Part shown: positions 1-9,114 of the stretch, piece by piece
How the letters are laid out: each line of letters starts with the position of its first letter
Numbering within the stretch: position 1 is the stretch's first letter
Assembly (NCBI GenBank): GCA_019459485.1
Contig: JAIBEZ010000028.1
Coordinates: forward strand, 124,001-188,000
Length of the DNA: 64,000 bases
Reading direction: 5' to 3'
Source of the DNA: Prolixibacteraceae bacterium
GTDB taxonomy: Bacteria; Bacteroidota; Bacteroidia; Bacteroidales; Prolixibacteraceae
Position numbers and translations under genes: made by a program
The notes under the pieces: generated by a model
Database searches by the model: none
The model's input: only the letters and a program-made list of their open reading frames with translations
What the model was told of the DNA's origin: nothing

Positions 1-686
1 GCCTGTCGATCGGTGCTTTTACCCTTGTATCCTGTAATGATGATGATCCGGTGCCACTTCAGGCAGTAGTTGATGTGATGATTCAGGATCTTAAAACGGA
101 TGCCGGTATAAGATACGGACTTGTTATTTATGCAACTTCGAATTATGAAATGAAATCAGTTAAAGTTACCGGTCCCGGAACCACTGGTGAAGTGTATGAT
201 TTAACTGCAACAGCAGACAAACGACAGTTTGCATTTGAAATGGAAACCGGAGATTACACTGCTGCCTTGCCTGTAAAAGGTGACTATTCCTTCGAAATTA
301 CTTCGGTGAATGATGAAAAACTTACTGTGAAAGATGTCGTTGGCGACGAAAAACTGGCTCCGATTGTTATCAAAACAGCGACGCTTGCCAGTCAGAAGCT
401 GAAAACAACCTGGGATAAAGTCACCGGAGCAGAAGCATACATCGTTTATTTGCGTTCAGCAGACAAATCGCAGGTACTATTTTCAAGTTCCTATCTGGCA
501 GACGACAAGGTTGAGTTTGAATTCGGTGCAACCGCATCGGGTTGGGCAAGCGGAAAATCACCCGTCGCCGGCACTGATTATGTGTTGGAATTGAGGGCAA
601 TAAAAGCTGAAACGGGTGTTATTTACGACAAAGGCAGCAACCTTCAGTTTGTTACGCTTGATTCGAAAACAATTAAATGGGAATAA
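1..686 (+). CDS. FnIII-like lipoprotein, 5' partial
   Basis: The reading frame is open from base 3, so the start codon lies before the window. The GTG at 51 is internal. The first visible residues (LSIGAFTLVSC followed by NDDDP) are the end of a lipoprotein signal peptide with a lipobox Cys encoded at 33-35. The acidic residues after the Cys fit surface or outer-membrane retention in Bacteroidetes. The mature part is about 215 residues. Its C-terminal half (TTWDKVTGAEAYIVYL and later YVLELRAIKA) reads like a fibronectin type III fold. No catalytic motif is visible and the function is unknown. A rho-independent terminator follows at once, so this is the last gene of its transcript and is not part of the glycosyltransferase cluster downstream. 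Confidence 0.75.
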   Translation, partial: LSIGAFTLVSCNDDDPVPLQAVVDVMIQDLKTDAGIRYGLVIYATSNYEMKSVKVTGPGTTGEVYDLTATADKRQFAFEMETGDYTAALPVKGDYSFEITSVNDEKLTVKDVVGDEKLAPIVIKTATLASQKLKTTWDKVTGAEAYIVYLRSADKSQVLFSSSYLADDKVEFEFGATASGWASGKSPVAGTDYVLELRAIKAETGVIYDKGSNLQFVTLDSKTIKWE

Positions 687-713
687 TTTCAGAATTTCAG
701 AAACAGTAAACGA

Positions 714-742
714 AACCGGTCATCATGGCCGGTTTTTTTTTT
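714..742 (+). terminator. Rho-independent terminator after the lipoprotein gene
   Basis: Stem AACCGG (714-719) pairs with CCGGTT (729-734) around a 9-nt loop and runs straight into a ten-T tract (733-742). It ends the transcript of the lipoprotein gene. Confidence 0.85.
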
Positions 743-981
743 AGTTATGCAAACAACTTTGCGTTTTTGGTTGTTATAATGCCATCAACAATTTAATAGT
801 TCTTCGAAAATAATATAATCCCCTGAATACTGGTAGTTTACGTTATGTCATGGCGTGCTGAAAATTCTTAACTTATGTAAAGGTTTTTCTATCCGTATTT
901 CAGGGGGTTTTTATTTATGATACTTTTCTTCAAATCTTTCCGTTTAATCGAAATCCAACTATATTTACCGAAAAAACTAGA
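743..981. other. Intergenic leader before the glycan cluster, with a long-range inverted repeat
   Basis: This is AT-rich non-coding sequence. It contains an imperfect inverted repeat: CCCCTGAATAC at 820-830 against GTATTTCAGGGG at 895-906, 11 pairs with one bulged T, followed by a short T run (908-912). It could form a structured leader or a weak terminator ahead of the GT2 gene at 982. No confident promoter was found. Confidence 0.4.
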
Positions 982-1719
982 ATGATTAATAACAAAAAGG
1001 TTGTTGTTGTTTTACCCGCATACAACGCAGCCAAAACTCTTGAGATTACTTATCAGGAAATTGATTTTAATATTGTTGACGAAGTTATTCTTGTTGACGA
1101 TAAAAGCAAGGACGAAACAATTAAAGAAGCACAACGGCTTGGAATAAAGCACATTGTCAGGCATCAGGAAAACAAGGGGTACGGTGGAAACCAAAAATCA
1201 TGCTACAACAAAGCGCTTGAACTCGACGCCGACATTGTAATTATGCTGCATCCCGACTACCAATACACTCCCAAGCTAATCCCATCGATGACCCACCTGA
1301 TTGCAAATGATTTGTACCACGTGGTTTTAGGTTCCCGAATTTTGGGAAAAGGCGCTTTGGCTGGAGGAATGCCATGGTACAAATATGTAGCCAACCGTTT
1401 GCTTACTTTGTTCCAGAATATCATGATGAATGCCAAACTTTCCGAGTATCATACAGGTTACCGGGCATTCTCAAGAGAAGTACTTGAAAAGGTGAACTAC
1501 AATGCCAACTCCGACAATTTTGTATTCGACAATCAGATGCTTGCACAAATCTGGTACGCAGGTTACGAAATAGCCGAAATTACATGCCCTACCAAATATT
1601 TCGAGGATGCATCAAGTATCAATATCAAAAACAGCTCAATATATGGAATGGGTGTGCTAAAAACTTCGTTGCAGTTTAGGTTGCAGAAATGGGGACTAAT
1701 AAGAACAACATATTTATAG
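982..1719 (+). CDS. GT2 family glycosyltransferase, DPM1-like
   Basis: This 245-aa soluble GT-A glycosyltransferase starts with the GT2 signature VVVVLPAYNAAKTLE and has the nucleotide-binding VDDKSKDET motif. The metal-binding region reads MLHPDYQY, and HTGYRAFSREVLE is typical of dolichyl-phosphate mannose synthase-like bacterial GT2 proteins. Enzymes of this type move a sugar from a nucleotide donor to a polyprenyl phosphate at the cytoplasmic face. There are no membrane segments. The next gene starts 6 nt downstream and encodes a GT-C membrane transferase, the class that uses polyprenyl-phosphate sugars, so the pair is probably co-transcribed and functionally coupled. The sugar cannot be read from the sequence. 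Confidence 0.85.
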   Translation: MINNKKVVVVLPAYNAAKTLEITYQEIDFNIVDEVILVDDKSKDETIKEAQRLGIKHIVRHQENKGYGGNQKSCYNKALELDADIVIMLHPDYQYTPKLIPSMTHLIANDLYHVVLGSRILGKGALAGGMPWYKYVANRLLTLFQNIMMNAKLSEYHTGYRAFSREVLEKVNYNANSDNFVFDNQMLAQIWYAGYEIAEITCPTKYFEDASSINIKNSSIYGMGVLKTSLQFRLQKWGLIRTTYL

Positions 1720-1743
1720 TTTAAAATGTATAAAGGCGTTATA

Positions 1744-3837
1744 ATGAAATACATAAATGAGATAATTATTTCATTTCTATGGTTTTCTGCAATTATTATT
1801 ATTAATCCCATTGGAGAGTTCCCATTAAATGATGATTGGGCATACAGCCTGAATGTTTATCATCTTAGTCAGGAAGGGAAGTTAATATTAAGCGACTGGC
1901 CTGCAATGTCATTGATTGCTCAAGTTCTATGGGGCGCACTTGTTACAGGTGTCTTTGGATTTTCATTTACTGTACTTCGGTTTTCTACCCTATTTGTCGG
2001 ATTATTTACTGTAATACTGTTCTATAAAATACTAATAAACGCAACTTCAAACAAAACTACGTCGCTGGCAGGTGCATTATTATTTATGTTTTCACCTCTT
2101 TTTTTTGTTAGTTCTTATACCTTCATGACAGAGGTCTATTTCCTGTTTGCAATTAATTTGTCGTTATTCTATTTTTTTAAGTTTTATAAAGACGAAAAAA
2201 TTAAATTATTACTTGCTGGTAGCTTTTTTGTTCTGGTAAGTTCATTAATACGACAGCCAGGAGTTGCTGTGGGCGCGGCTTTTGCTGTCATCTATCTTGC
2301 TAACAAACGATTCTCTATTAGGCATTTAGGTGTAGCACTAACACCACTCCTTATCGGAATGGTAGGATTATATTCCTATTCAGTATGGTTACATCTTACG
2401 GGCAGAACAACAAATTACAGCGATATAAGCATACTAACCAAGCAATTATCAGAAGCTCCAGTTAGATTCTATTTGACTCGTTTTGGTATAATTGCTTTAT
2501 ATTTTGGATTATTTTCGATTCCGATTAGCATAGTACTTATTCCTCGCATTTTGAAGAATTATAAATGGTATGAAAAGGGGATAATGCTTATTGCAGGAGG
2601 CATTGCATATATGTCAGATCTCCTAACCAGTTTCCCTGCGGGAAATATTGTTTACAATCTGGGTTTAGGTCCAAAATTACTTAAAGATACCTACTGGGGA
2701 GATAATATTGATCCTATACTTTCTTCGCAGTCGATGTATATTATTAAGTTATTATCCCTATTAAGCGCTGTAATTGTTGTTACATTTTTTTGCATAGAAA
2801 CATTTAAAGGTTTATCGAAAATATTTCAAGCAAAGAGCAGTCCGGCGCGACTTTTACGCGCGACTTTCATAGTTTTTTTTCTCATTTATTTTGTTTTTGT
2901 TTTAATTAACCCAATATTTTTCGATCGTTATATATTACCCTGTATCCCTGCAGTTTTTATTATTGTGCTGCCCGTAAGGCCATTGTTTACGCGAATAAAT
3001 AGAATTGCTTTTGGCGTATTGCTGTCTGTGTATGTTATTTTCTCAATAGCGGGAACACACGATTACATGGGATGGAACAGAGCCAGATGGGAGGCAATCA
3101 ATTATCTTACAGACGAAAAGAAAATTGACAGACATAAAATCGATGGTGGATTTGAGTTTAATGCATGGTTTCAAACAGCGGCATGTAATCCAGAGGTTAA
3201 AGGTAGAATAAGCTGGTGGTTTGTTTCTTCAGATGATTATGTGGTTTCATTTGGTGAAATTGATGGGTTTGAAACAATTAAAAAGATAGGATATTTTCGT
3301 CTTTTACCTCCTGGAAATGATAGTATATGCATTCTTTTTCAGGAACAAAAAATAATTCCTTTTTCTGCTTTTCCGTTACGATGTGATTTGGAAAAAAGGA
3401 GTGTTGACAATAATTTTTTTTTAAGTGAGAATATAGATGTGGATTTTGTTGGAGGAAATCTACAGAATAACGCTGAATCACTTTCGGGGGAGTTTTCAAT
3501 CAAATTGGATTCAATTAACCAATACGGCCTTTTGAGTAAATATAGCAATATCCAAACCGACGAACGTTTTATTGTGAAGGTGTGGAGAAAAGGATCTGAT
3601 GAAGCAGGAATAGTTATTTCTGCTGTGCCAGGCAATAATTTTTATCATTTTAATAATCAAGTAATAGAAACAAATAGCAATGGTTGGAATCTGATCAAAA
3701 CAGAAATAACTATTCCTGAAAATTGCAATGGATATCAATTGGGTGTTTATCTATGGAATCCGGGAAAGAATAACGTTTGGTTCGATGATTTAGAAATAAA
3801 TAAACTTAAAAAAAAAGAGTTGATGATGTTACAATAA
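1744..3837 (+). CDS. GT-C type membrane glycosyltransferase with C-terminal beta-sandwich domain
   Basis: This is an integral membrane protein of about 697 aa. An ATG at 1726 is also in frame; I prefer 1744 because MKYINEII leads directly into the first membrane helix. The early extracytoplasmic loop carries acidic PLNDDWAYS, as expected of the catalytic loop in GT-C/ArnT-PMT-like enzymes. Roughly ten hydrophobic segments fill the first 440 residues. The last 170 or so residues are soluble and look like a carbohydrate-binding beta-sandwich (SGEFSIKLDS, then GVYLWNPGKNNVWFDDLEI). The gene is visibly more AT-rich than the genes at 5.9-9 kb, which may mark separate acquisition. The acceptor and sugar are unknown. 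Confidence 0.75.
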   Translation: MKYINEIIISFLWFSAIIIINPIGEFPLNDDWAYSLNVYHLSQEGKLILSDWPAMSLIAQVLWGALVTGVFGFSFTVLRFSTLFVGLFTVILFYKILINATSNKTTSLAGALLFMFSPLFFVSSYTFMTEVYFLFAINLSLFYFFKFYKDEKIKLLLAGSFFVLVSSLIRQPGVAVGAAFAVIYLANKRFSIRHLGVALTPLLIGMVGLYSYSVWLHLTGRTTNYSDISILTKQLSEAPVRFYLTRFGIIALYFGLFSIPISIVLIPRILKNYKWYEKGIMLIAGGIAYMSDLLTSFPAGNIVYNLGLGPKLLKDTYWGDNIDPILSSQSMYIIKLLSLLSAVIVVTFFCIETFKGLSKIFQAKSSPARLLRATFIVFFLIYFVFVLINPIFFDRYILPCIPAVFIIVLPVRPLFTRINRIAFGVLLSVYVIFSIAGTHDYMGWNRARWEAINYLTDEKKIDRHKIDGGFEFNAWFQTAACNPEVKGRISWWFVSSDDYVVSFGEIDGFETIKKIGYFRLLPPGNDSICILFQEQKIIPFSAFPLRCDLEKRSVDNNFFLSENIDVDFVGGNLQNNAESLSGEFSIKLDSINQYGLLSKYSNIQTDERFIVKVWRKGSDEAGIVISAVPGNNFYHFNNQVIETNSNGWNLIKTEITIPENCNGYQLGVYLWNPGKNNVWFDDLEINKLKKKELMMLQ

Positions 3838-3956
3838 TCAACGAATAGAACCGCAACTTTTACTTCGGAATGAAAAGACCAGAGAATTGGTTTATCAACT
3901 CAACTTCAGGATAAAACCAAATGGCATTTATAAAACTCAGTAGTCTGGAATTTCTT

Positions 3957-5558
3957 CTATTCTTTTGGCGTTTGAGTGGCATAGGGCCGCAGATCAAAAA
4001 TCTTAACATTGCGGTATTGTCCCATATAATGTTCAGCAAAAGCCTTTACAACCGGCTTGTCTAAAATAGTTGTGTCGTTTACGATCAAATATTTAGCTCC
4101 CTGTTCTATCCGTTTTCTGAATCCTTCTTCCTGATTGAAATCACTCCCGAAATCGGTGTATCCAGGTCGATTCATAAAATATAAAGAGGCCGTTACCGAT
4201 GGATCCGGAATTGATATTACACGATCGTCCTTACCTATTTTCAGCTGATCAAACAAAGGATCCAGTTCTCCAACTGCTTCCAGATTTTTCACAAACCAAT
4301 CATTCATCCAGCCTTTATAACGTTCCTTTAACACTATTTGACAGCTGTAAACATTATAAGCGAAAATGGCTAACAGTAAACCATACATCAAAGGATGCCG
4401 CATCCATTCATAGTTTTTTAGAACAGAAAAGAGCATTAACCAGACAAAAGCAAAAGCAATCAGCAATACAATCAGGTAATAATCGTGCCCATGTAATACC
4501 TGAAACCAAAGCATCAAAACACTAAAAGCTCCAAAAGGTAAAACTAAAATTCCCCAGTTCTGGATTTGTGAATTTTTCCAGAACCTCATAGCTAATCCAA
4601 CCCAAACAGCAAAGGTTAAGTATTGCATGTATGGGTTCATATATTGCATTAAGAAAATTTTGTTGACTTGATCTTTTATTATTTCAAATTTTTCACTAGT
4701 CATTTTCCAAATAGGCAAAATTGAGTGTTCTGAATAATTGCCTCGGTGAAGAGTATTGTAATAATCAACATATACATACCATGCAGTAGTTAAGGCAATT
4801 ACAATGATATAAGGCAGTATTTGTAAATAATAATAATTAATAATCCGATCTTCTTTTTTTCTAAAAATCAACTCAAATACAACCCAGCCAAGAAAAGCAA
4901 TCAGACTGATTGCACTGGTAATTTTTATAGTTAGAGCAAATGTGAAGAAAAAAGCAGCAATCCAAAGCCAATAAGTTCTGCGGATCAGATGATACCTCAA
5001 AACAAAGAACCAGCCTATAAACATCAATGCCAGCGAGGTTCCGTCAGGTAAAAAGTTTATTCCATAGAAAACAACCATGGGCGATGTGAAAAGTATCAAA
5101 CTTACAAAGCCCGACCAGAATTGATTCTTCAGAAAATAATTGCAGGTTTCGAAGAGTGCAAAAAGTCCAAAAAAGAGGATCAAGAGTTGAACAAGTCTGA
5201 AAATCCATTCGTGCACTCCAAATACCTTCCAAAGTTTTGCAACACAGAAATAAACAAGTGGAAATTCACCTGCAGATTGTCCGGACATGCCATCGCTGCA
5301 AAACTGGCTATGTAGTTGTGGCTTAAATAATGAATTATCGTGTTCGTAATAATTCAAAGCAATCGACAAACTAGTGGTTTGTCTCCAAATATGAATAGAT
5401 TGTGGTCGGCCTGAAAGAGTCTTATCGAGATCATAAACCCAGCACAACAGAATAAATACAGCGATAAAAATGAATCGACCCCAGTTGGGGTTATGTGTTA
5501 ATATTTGCTTCATCCTATTCAGAATTTCAAAAAAAAATGGTTTGTTTGGTATTGACAA
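3957..5558 (-). CDS. GT-C (PMT/ArnT-like) membrane glycosyltransferase
   Basis: This is a 533-aa polytopic membrane protein. After a first helix near residues 28-42 comes an extracytoplasmic loop with DLDKTLSGRPQSIHIWRQT, and many further helices (for example FWSGFVSLILFTSPMVVFYG) lead to a soluble C-terminus of about 110 residues. The layout fits GT39/ArnT-type enzymes that transfer sugar from a polyprenyl-phosphate donor outside the cytoplasm. A second in-frame Met (residue 16, MKQILTH) is an alternative start. The gene faces the 1744-3837 gene and is divergent from the 5884 gene, so it has its own promoter in the 5559-5883 gap. Confidence 0.75.
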   Translation of the reverse strand: MSIPNKPFFFEILNRMKQILTHNPNWGRFIFIAVFILLCWVYDLDKTLSGRPQSIHIWRQTTSLSIALNYYEHDNSLFKPQLHSQFCSDGMSGQSAGEFPLVYFCVAKLWKVFGVHEWIFRLVQLLILFFGLFALFETCNYFLKNQFWSGFVSLILFTSPMVVFYGINFLPDGTSLALMFIGWFFVLRYHLIRRTYWLWIAAFFFTFALTIKITSAISLIAFLGWVVFELIFRKKEDRIINYYYLQILPYIIVIALTTAWYVYVDYYNTLHRGNYSEHSILPIWKMTSEKFEIIKDQVNKIFLMQYMNPYMQYLTFAVWVGLAMRFWKNSQIQNWGILVLPFGAFSVLMLWFQVLHGHDYYLIVLLIAFAFVWLMLFSVLKNYEWMRHPLMYGLLLAIFAYNVYSCQIVLKERYKGWMNDWFVKNLEAVGELDPLFDQLKIGKDDRVISIPDPSVTASLYFMNRPGYTDFGSDFNQEEGFRKRIEQGAKYLIVNDTTILDKPVVKAFAEHYMGQYRNVKIFDLRPYATQTPKE

Positions 5559-5883
5559 TGTATAAACCTTAGAGTTAGCTCTATATTAAGGAATAAATTT
5601 TCCACTTTATTCTAAACATACAAATTTACAGTTGTCCCTTCATGGATGACGAATTGTAATTTTCAACATACTGAGAATATTCGAGATTATTGTCAACAAA
5701 ACTGTGCTTTTTTAATTAGAATTTTTCGTTGCCAAAAATAGTTCCTTTTTCACGACTAAACCTATGTGCTGATAAATATTTCTAAAATTAGTCATAAAAT
5801 AAAACAGGTAATTCATTGTTAAAAAATTACCTATTTTTGTATCATTGCAACATGGAATTTTTATCTAACCCGACTTCAACCCA
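5559..5883. other. Divergent intergenic region of 325 bp
   Basis: This AT-rich spacer lies between divergent glycosyltransferase genes and must hold promoters for both. On the plus strand there is a -7 box and an adjacent inverted repeat, listed separately. I see no RNA gene or credible small ORF. An ATG at 5852 opens a different frame and gives only a short peptide. Confidence 0.6.
5807..5839 (+). promoter_or_regulatory. Candidate promoter -7 box with abutting inverted repeat
   Basis: TATTTTTG at 5832-5839 matches the Bacteroidetes -7 consensus TAnnTTTG. Directly upstream is a perfect 7-bp inverted repeat, GGTAATT (5807-5813) and AATTACC (5825-5831), with an 11-nt spacer. It covers the region where RNA polymerase would contact the -33 side, so it could be an operator. 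No good TTTG -33 box is present at the usual spacing. Confidence 0.4.
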
Positions 5884-7293
5884 ATGGAAAAAGGACAACA
5901 AATTCTCCTTGATTATTTTGAAAGTATAGCTCCCAAACGTGACAAGTGGAAAAGAAGAAACCGATTTTACCAGAAAACCATCGAAAAGCAATTTTCCTTT
6001 ATCATTCCTGAAGGTTCAACGGTACTGGAACTTGGGTGCTCAACCGGTGATTTGCTGAATTCGGTAAGGCCCGGCAAAGGCATTGGAGTCGATTTTTCGC
6101 CAACTGCAATAAATATCGCCAAACAGAAATACCCGCATCTTGAATTTTATCTGGCAGATGCGCACGATTTCACCCCAAATGAGGACATCGACTACATCAT
6201 TGTTTCCGATTTAATTACCTCTTTGTGGGACGTGCAGGCTTTTTTTCGAAGGCTAAGGACTTATGTAACACCGCGAACAAAAATCATTATTTCGAGTTAC
6301 AATCACCTTTGGGAACCGTTTTTGAAATTGGGTGAAGCCATTGGCCTGAAGGCAAAACAGCCGCTCCAAAACTGGCTTTCGACCAAAGACATTGAAAATG
6401 TGCTCCACCTCGAGAATTTCGAGATCATTAAAGTGGAAAGGAAACTGCTCTTCCCAAAATATATTCCGGTATTTAACCTCATTGTAAACACGTTTCTTGC
6501 AAATTTGCCACTTCTGAACGGACTCAATCTTATCAAATTTGTGAGTGTGCGTCCGGTTTATTCAGAACCAAAGGAATTTTCGGTTACCATTGTAGTTCCG
6601 GCCCGAAATGAAAAGGGGAACATGGAAAATGCAATCAAGCGCACTCCCAAATTCGGATCTCATCAGGAATTTATCTTTATTGAAGGACATTCGAGCGATG
6701 GCACTTATGAGGAAATGTTGAGGGTTCAGAAGGCATATCCTGAAGTGGATATGAAAGTGATGAGGCAGACCGGAAAAGGAAAGGGAAATGCTGTGCGCGA
6801 AGCTTTCGACGCGGCGACCTGTGACATTCTGATGATCCTCGATGCCGACCTGACCACACCGCCAGAAGACATGCCCAAATTTTATGACGCCTTGCGCGAT
6901 AACAAAGGCGAATTTATCAATGGTTGTCGCCTGGTTTACCCAATGGACAAGGAGGCGATGCGTTTTCTGAATTTCCTTGCCAATAAATTCTTTGGTTGGT
7001 TTTTCTCTTATGTGCTTGGTCAGCAACTGAAAGATACGCTTTGCGGAACAAAGGTTCTTTTCCGTAATGACTATGAAAAGATCATTGCCAACCGGAAATA
7101 TTTTGGCGATTTCGATCCTTTTGGCGATTTCGACTTGCTTTTTGGCGCTGCTAAACTGAATCTGAAAATTACCGAAGTAATTGTGCGTTACCGCGACCGC
7201 GAATACGGATCAACACAGATCAGCCGTTTCAGCCACGGTTGGCTGCTGATAAAGATGAGCTTGTTCGCTGCGAGGAAAATCAAATTCAAATAA
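5884..7293 (+). CDS. Bifunctional class I SAM methyltransferase / GT2 glycosyltransferase
   Basis: This 469-aa protein joins two enzymes. Residues about 1-210 are a Rossmann methyltransferase: motif I is VLELGCSTGDLL, followed by GVDFSPTAINIAK and YLADAHDF. Residues about 235-469 are a GT2 glycosyltransferase with VTIVVPARNEKGN, the acceptor loop RQTGKGKGNAVREAF and the metal-binding ILDADLTTPPED. The GT2 half lacks C-terminal membrane helices. A plausible role is sugar transfer to a lipid carrier or nascent glycan plus methylation of the same glycan or carrier. The next gene, a GT-C transferase, starts 9 nt downstream, so the two form an operon. Methylation target and sugar are inferred only in general terms. 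Confidence 0.85.
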   Translation: MEKGQQILLDYFESIAPKRDKWKRRNRFYQKTIEKQFSFIIPEGSTVLELGCSTGDLLNSVRPGKGIGVDFSPTAINIAKQKYPHLEFYLADAHDFTPNEDIDYIIVSDLITSLWDVQAFFRRLRTYVTPRTKIIISSYNHLWEPFLKLGEAIGLKAKQPLQNWLSTKDIENVLHLENFEIIKVERKLLFPKYIPVFNLIVNTFLANLPLLNGLNLIKFVSVRPVYSEPKEFSVTIVVPARNEKGNMENAIKRTPKFGSHQEFIFIEGHSSDGTYEEMLRVQKAYPEVDMKVMRQTGKGKGNAVREAFDAATCDILMILDADLTTPPEDMPKFYDALRDNKGEFINGCRLVYPMDKEAMRFLNFLANKFFGWFFSYVLGQQLKDTLCGTKVLFRNDYEKIIANRKYFGDFDPFGDFDLLFGAAKLNLKITEVIVRYRDREYGSTQISRFSHGWLLIKMSLFAARKIKFK

Positions 7294-7302
7294 AAGATCG
7301 AA

Positions 7303-9087
7303 ATGAATTTTTTAAAAAGAAATTTCGCCATAGCAATCATTCCTTTGCTGGTAGTGGCCTGGGGTATTTTTACATACCTGTTTTTCGACCCGTTTTATTC
7401 AAAATCTTCCGATCCGGAATTTCCTTATTTAATAAATGGGTTGAACTGTGCCATTCTCAAATTCAACTACATCGGGCACATCGATCATCCGGGCACTCCA
7501 CTGCAGATTTTCAACGGATTAGTGATTCGGATGACCCATTTGGTTTCAGGAAACGGAAGTATCGTGCAGGACGTTTTTGCCCGGCCTGAACATTATATGA
7601 ACGCGATTTCAAATTCCATGTTTTTGATTCAGGCTCTGTTGATTTTTGCAATTGGGTTCATCGGGTTCAAGCGAAATATACCTTTTTGGCAAATTGCCAT
7701 TTTGCAGGCTGGTTGCTTTTTCAACGATGTGTTGATCTGGTTCTTTTCCCGTGTGAGCCCCGACCGGTTTTTCATGATCGCCGGGCTGATTTTTATTTTG
7801 ATTTACCTGAAACATGGATACGAAAACCGTTCGTCGCGGAAATTCGCAGTATGGAGTGGGGTAGCGATGGCTTTCGGCCTGGCCATAAAAATCAACTATT
7901 TGCCTCTGCTTATCCTGCCTTTGCTGCTTATTGATGGTAACAAAAACAGACTGATTTACATCGGATCGGGCATTGTTTCTTTCTTCGTTTTCATTGCACC
8001 CATCATTAACAAGTTCGGAGACTTTCGCCGGTTTATTACCGGCATATTTAAGCACGACGGGCTTTATGGCGGAGGAGAAGCCAATGTGCTGAACTTTCAG
8101 AAAATGATGGACAGTGCATCCGAAATTTTCAGGTTAAATCCGGGACTTTTTGTACTTATTGCAGCTTTAATTGTGTTGATAGTCATAGCCATCCGAAAAA
8201 GACAAGAAGGGATGAAAAGCTTTGTGTTTCTGTTTGCCGGTTTTCTGTTCATTATCGCCTTGCAAATGCTGATGGTTTCGAAACATTTTAAGAACTATTA
8301 CCTGGCTCCTGTTTTCATTATGTATGGATTTATGTTTTTTTCTATCTCGCTTTTTCTTTCAAAAATAATGGTTAAAAAAAGTCAGGTAATTTTAGGCTCC
8401 TTCATCCTGCCACTTCTGTTTCTTTTTTTTACTGCCGGCAGGGTTAAAGACGATTATATCCTCATTTCAAAATTGATCGGTCAGCGTGAAAAAATCAAAA
8501 CCTTTGTTGACACCGGGATTGCGAAAGCAGATTTTTGGTTTGTTGAACCAACCTGGGAAAGCGGGCCATATCCTGAAAATGCCTTGGTTTACGGCCTAAG
8601 TTATTGCGGTCACCGGATAGATTATCTGCCCCAATTGATGGAGGTAAACCCGAATATAATTACTTACGAAGGCAACCCGGATGAGGTGAAATTATGGCGC
8701 GGTGCCCCAGTCAGCCTTGATAGTGTGGTGGCGACAGGCAAAAATGTACACATTTATTCAACTCCCGACAGACATGCGCCCGTTTTGTTACAAATGGTAA
8801 AAGATGCTGCTATCCGCAACAATATTCAGTTGCTGGTTGATACCGTTTTTTCTGACAGCGAAACGAAGAACGAAATCATCAGGGTGAAAGCGACTGAATC
8901 AGGTTCCGGTTGGCAACCCAGCTATACAATCGCCAATGAAAGGCAAAGTAGGATTGACGGATTTGTTAAGGCCATAAAAAGTTCGCCCGAATGGCTTAAA
9001 CAAGTTGAAGCGAAGGCAATCGAAAAAAATATTTCGCTCGATTCGATGATTTTACTCGATGCAATTTGGATGGCAGACCAGAAGTGA
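7303..9087 (+). CDS. GT-C type membrane glycosyltransferase
   Basis: This 594-aa membrane protein has an N-terminal helix (residues 8-25) followed by a long loop containing SSDPEFPYLINGLN and GHIDHPGTPLQ. That loop sits where GT-C enzymes keep their catalytic acidic residues. About ten further helices follow up to residue 390, then a soluble tail of about 200 residues rich in charged and helical sequence. The gene directly follows the methyltransferase-GT2 fusion and is probably translated from the same mRNA. It likely uses the lipid-linked sugar made upstream. Exact family membership (GT39, GT83 or an unclassified GT-C) cannot be settled by eye. Confidence 0.7.
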   Translation: MNFLKRNFAIAIIPLLVVAWGIFTYLFFDPFYSKSSDPEFPYLINGLNCAILKFNYIGHIDHPGTPLQIFNGLVIRMTHLVSGNGSIVQDVFARPEHYMNAISNSMFLIQALLIFAIGFIGFKRNIPFWQIAILQAGCFFNDVLIWFFSRVSPDRFFMIAGLIFILIYLKHGYENRSSRKFAVWSGVAMAFGLAIKINYLPLLILPLLLIDGNKNRLIYIGSGIVSFFVFIAPIINKFGDFRRFITGIFKHDGLYGGGEANVLNFQKMMDSASEIFRLNPGLFVLIAALIVLIVIAIRKRQEGMKSFVFLFAGFLFIIALQMLMVSKHFKNYYLAPVFIMYGFMFFSISLFLSKIMVKKSQVILGSFILPLLFLFFTAGRVKDDYILISKLIGQREKIKTFVDTGIAKADFWFVEPTWESGPYPENALVYGLSYCGHRIDYLPQLMEVNPNIITYEGNPDEVKLWRGAPVSLDSVVATGKNVHIYSTPDRHAPVLLQMVKDAAIRNNIQLLVDTVFSDSETKNEIIRVKATESGSGWQPSYTIANERQSRIDGFVKAIKSSPEWLKQVEAKAIEKNISLDSMILLDAIWMADQK

Positions 9088-9114
9088 CATTTATTTCAGC
9101 TTGCCGATTTTCAG

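Noticed and set aside
51-53. GTG at 51 as the start of the first gene
   Set aside because: The upstream in-frame sequence is a clear lipoprotein signal peptide, so the true start is outside the window.
4199-4525. 108-aa plus-strand frame inside the GT-C gene
   Set aside because: It is a shadow of the 3957-5558 membrane protein gene, with no independent features.
9088-9114. Terminator between the convergent GT-C genes
   Set aside because: Only weak complementarity and no T tract; the 27-bp gap shows no credible hairpin.
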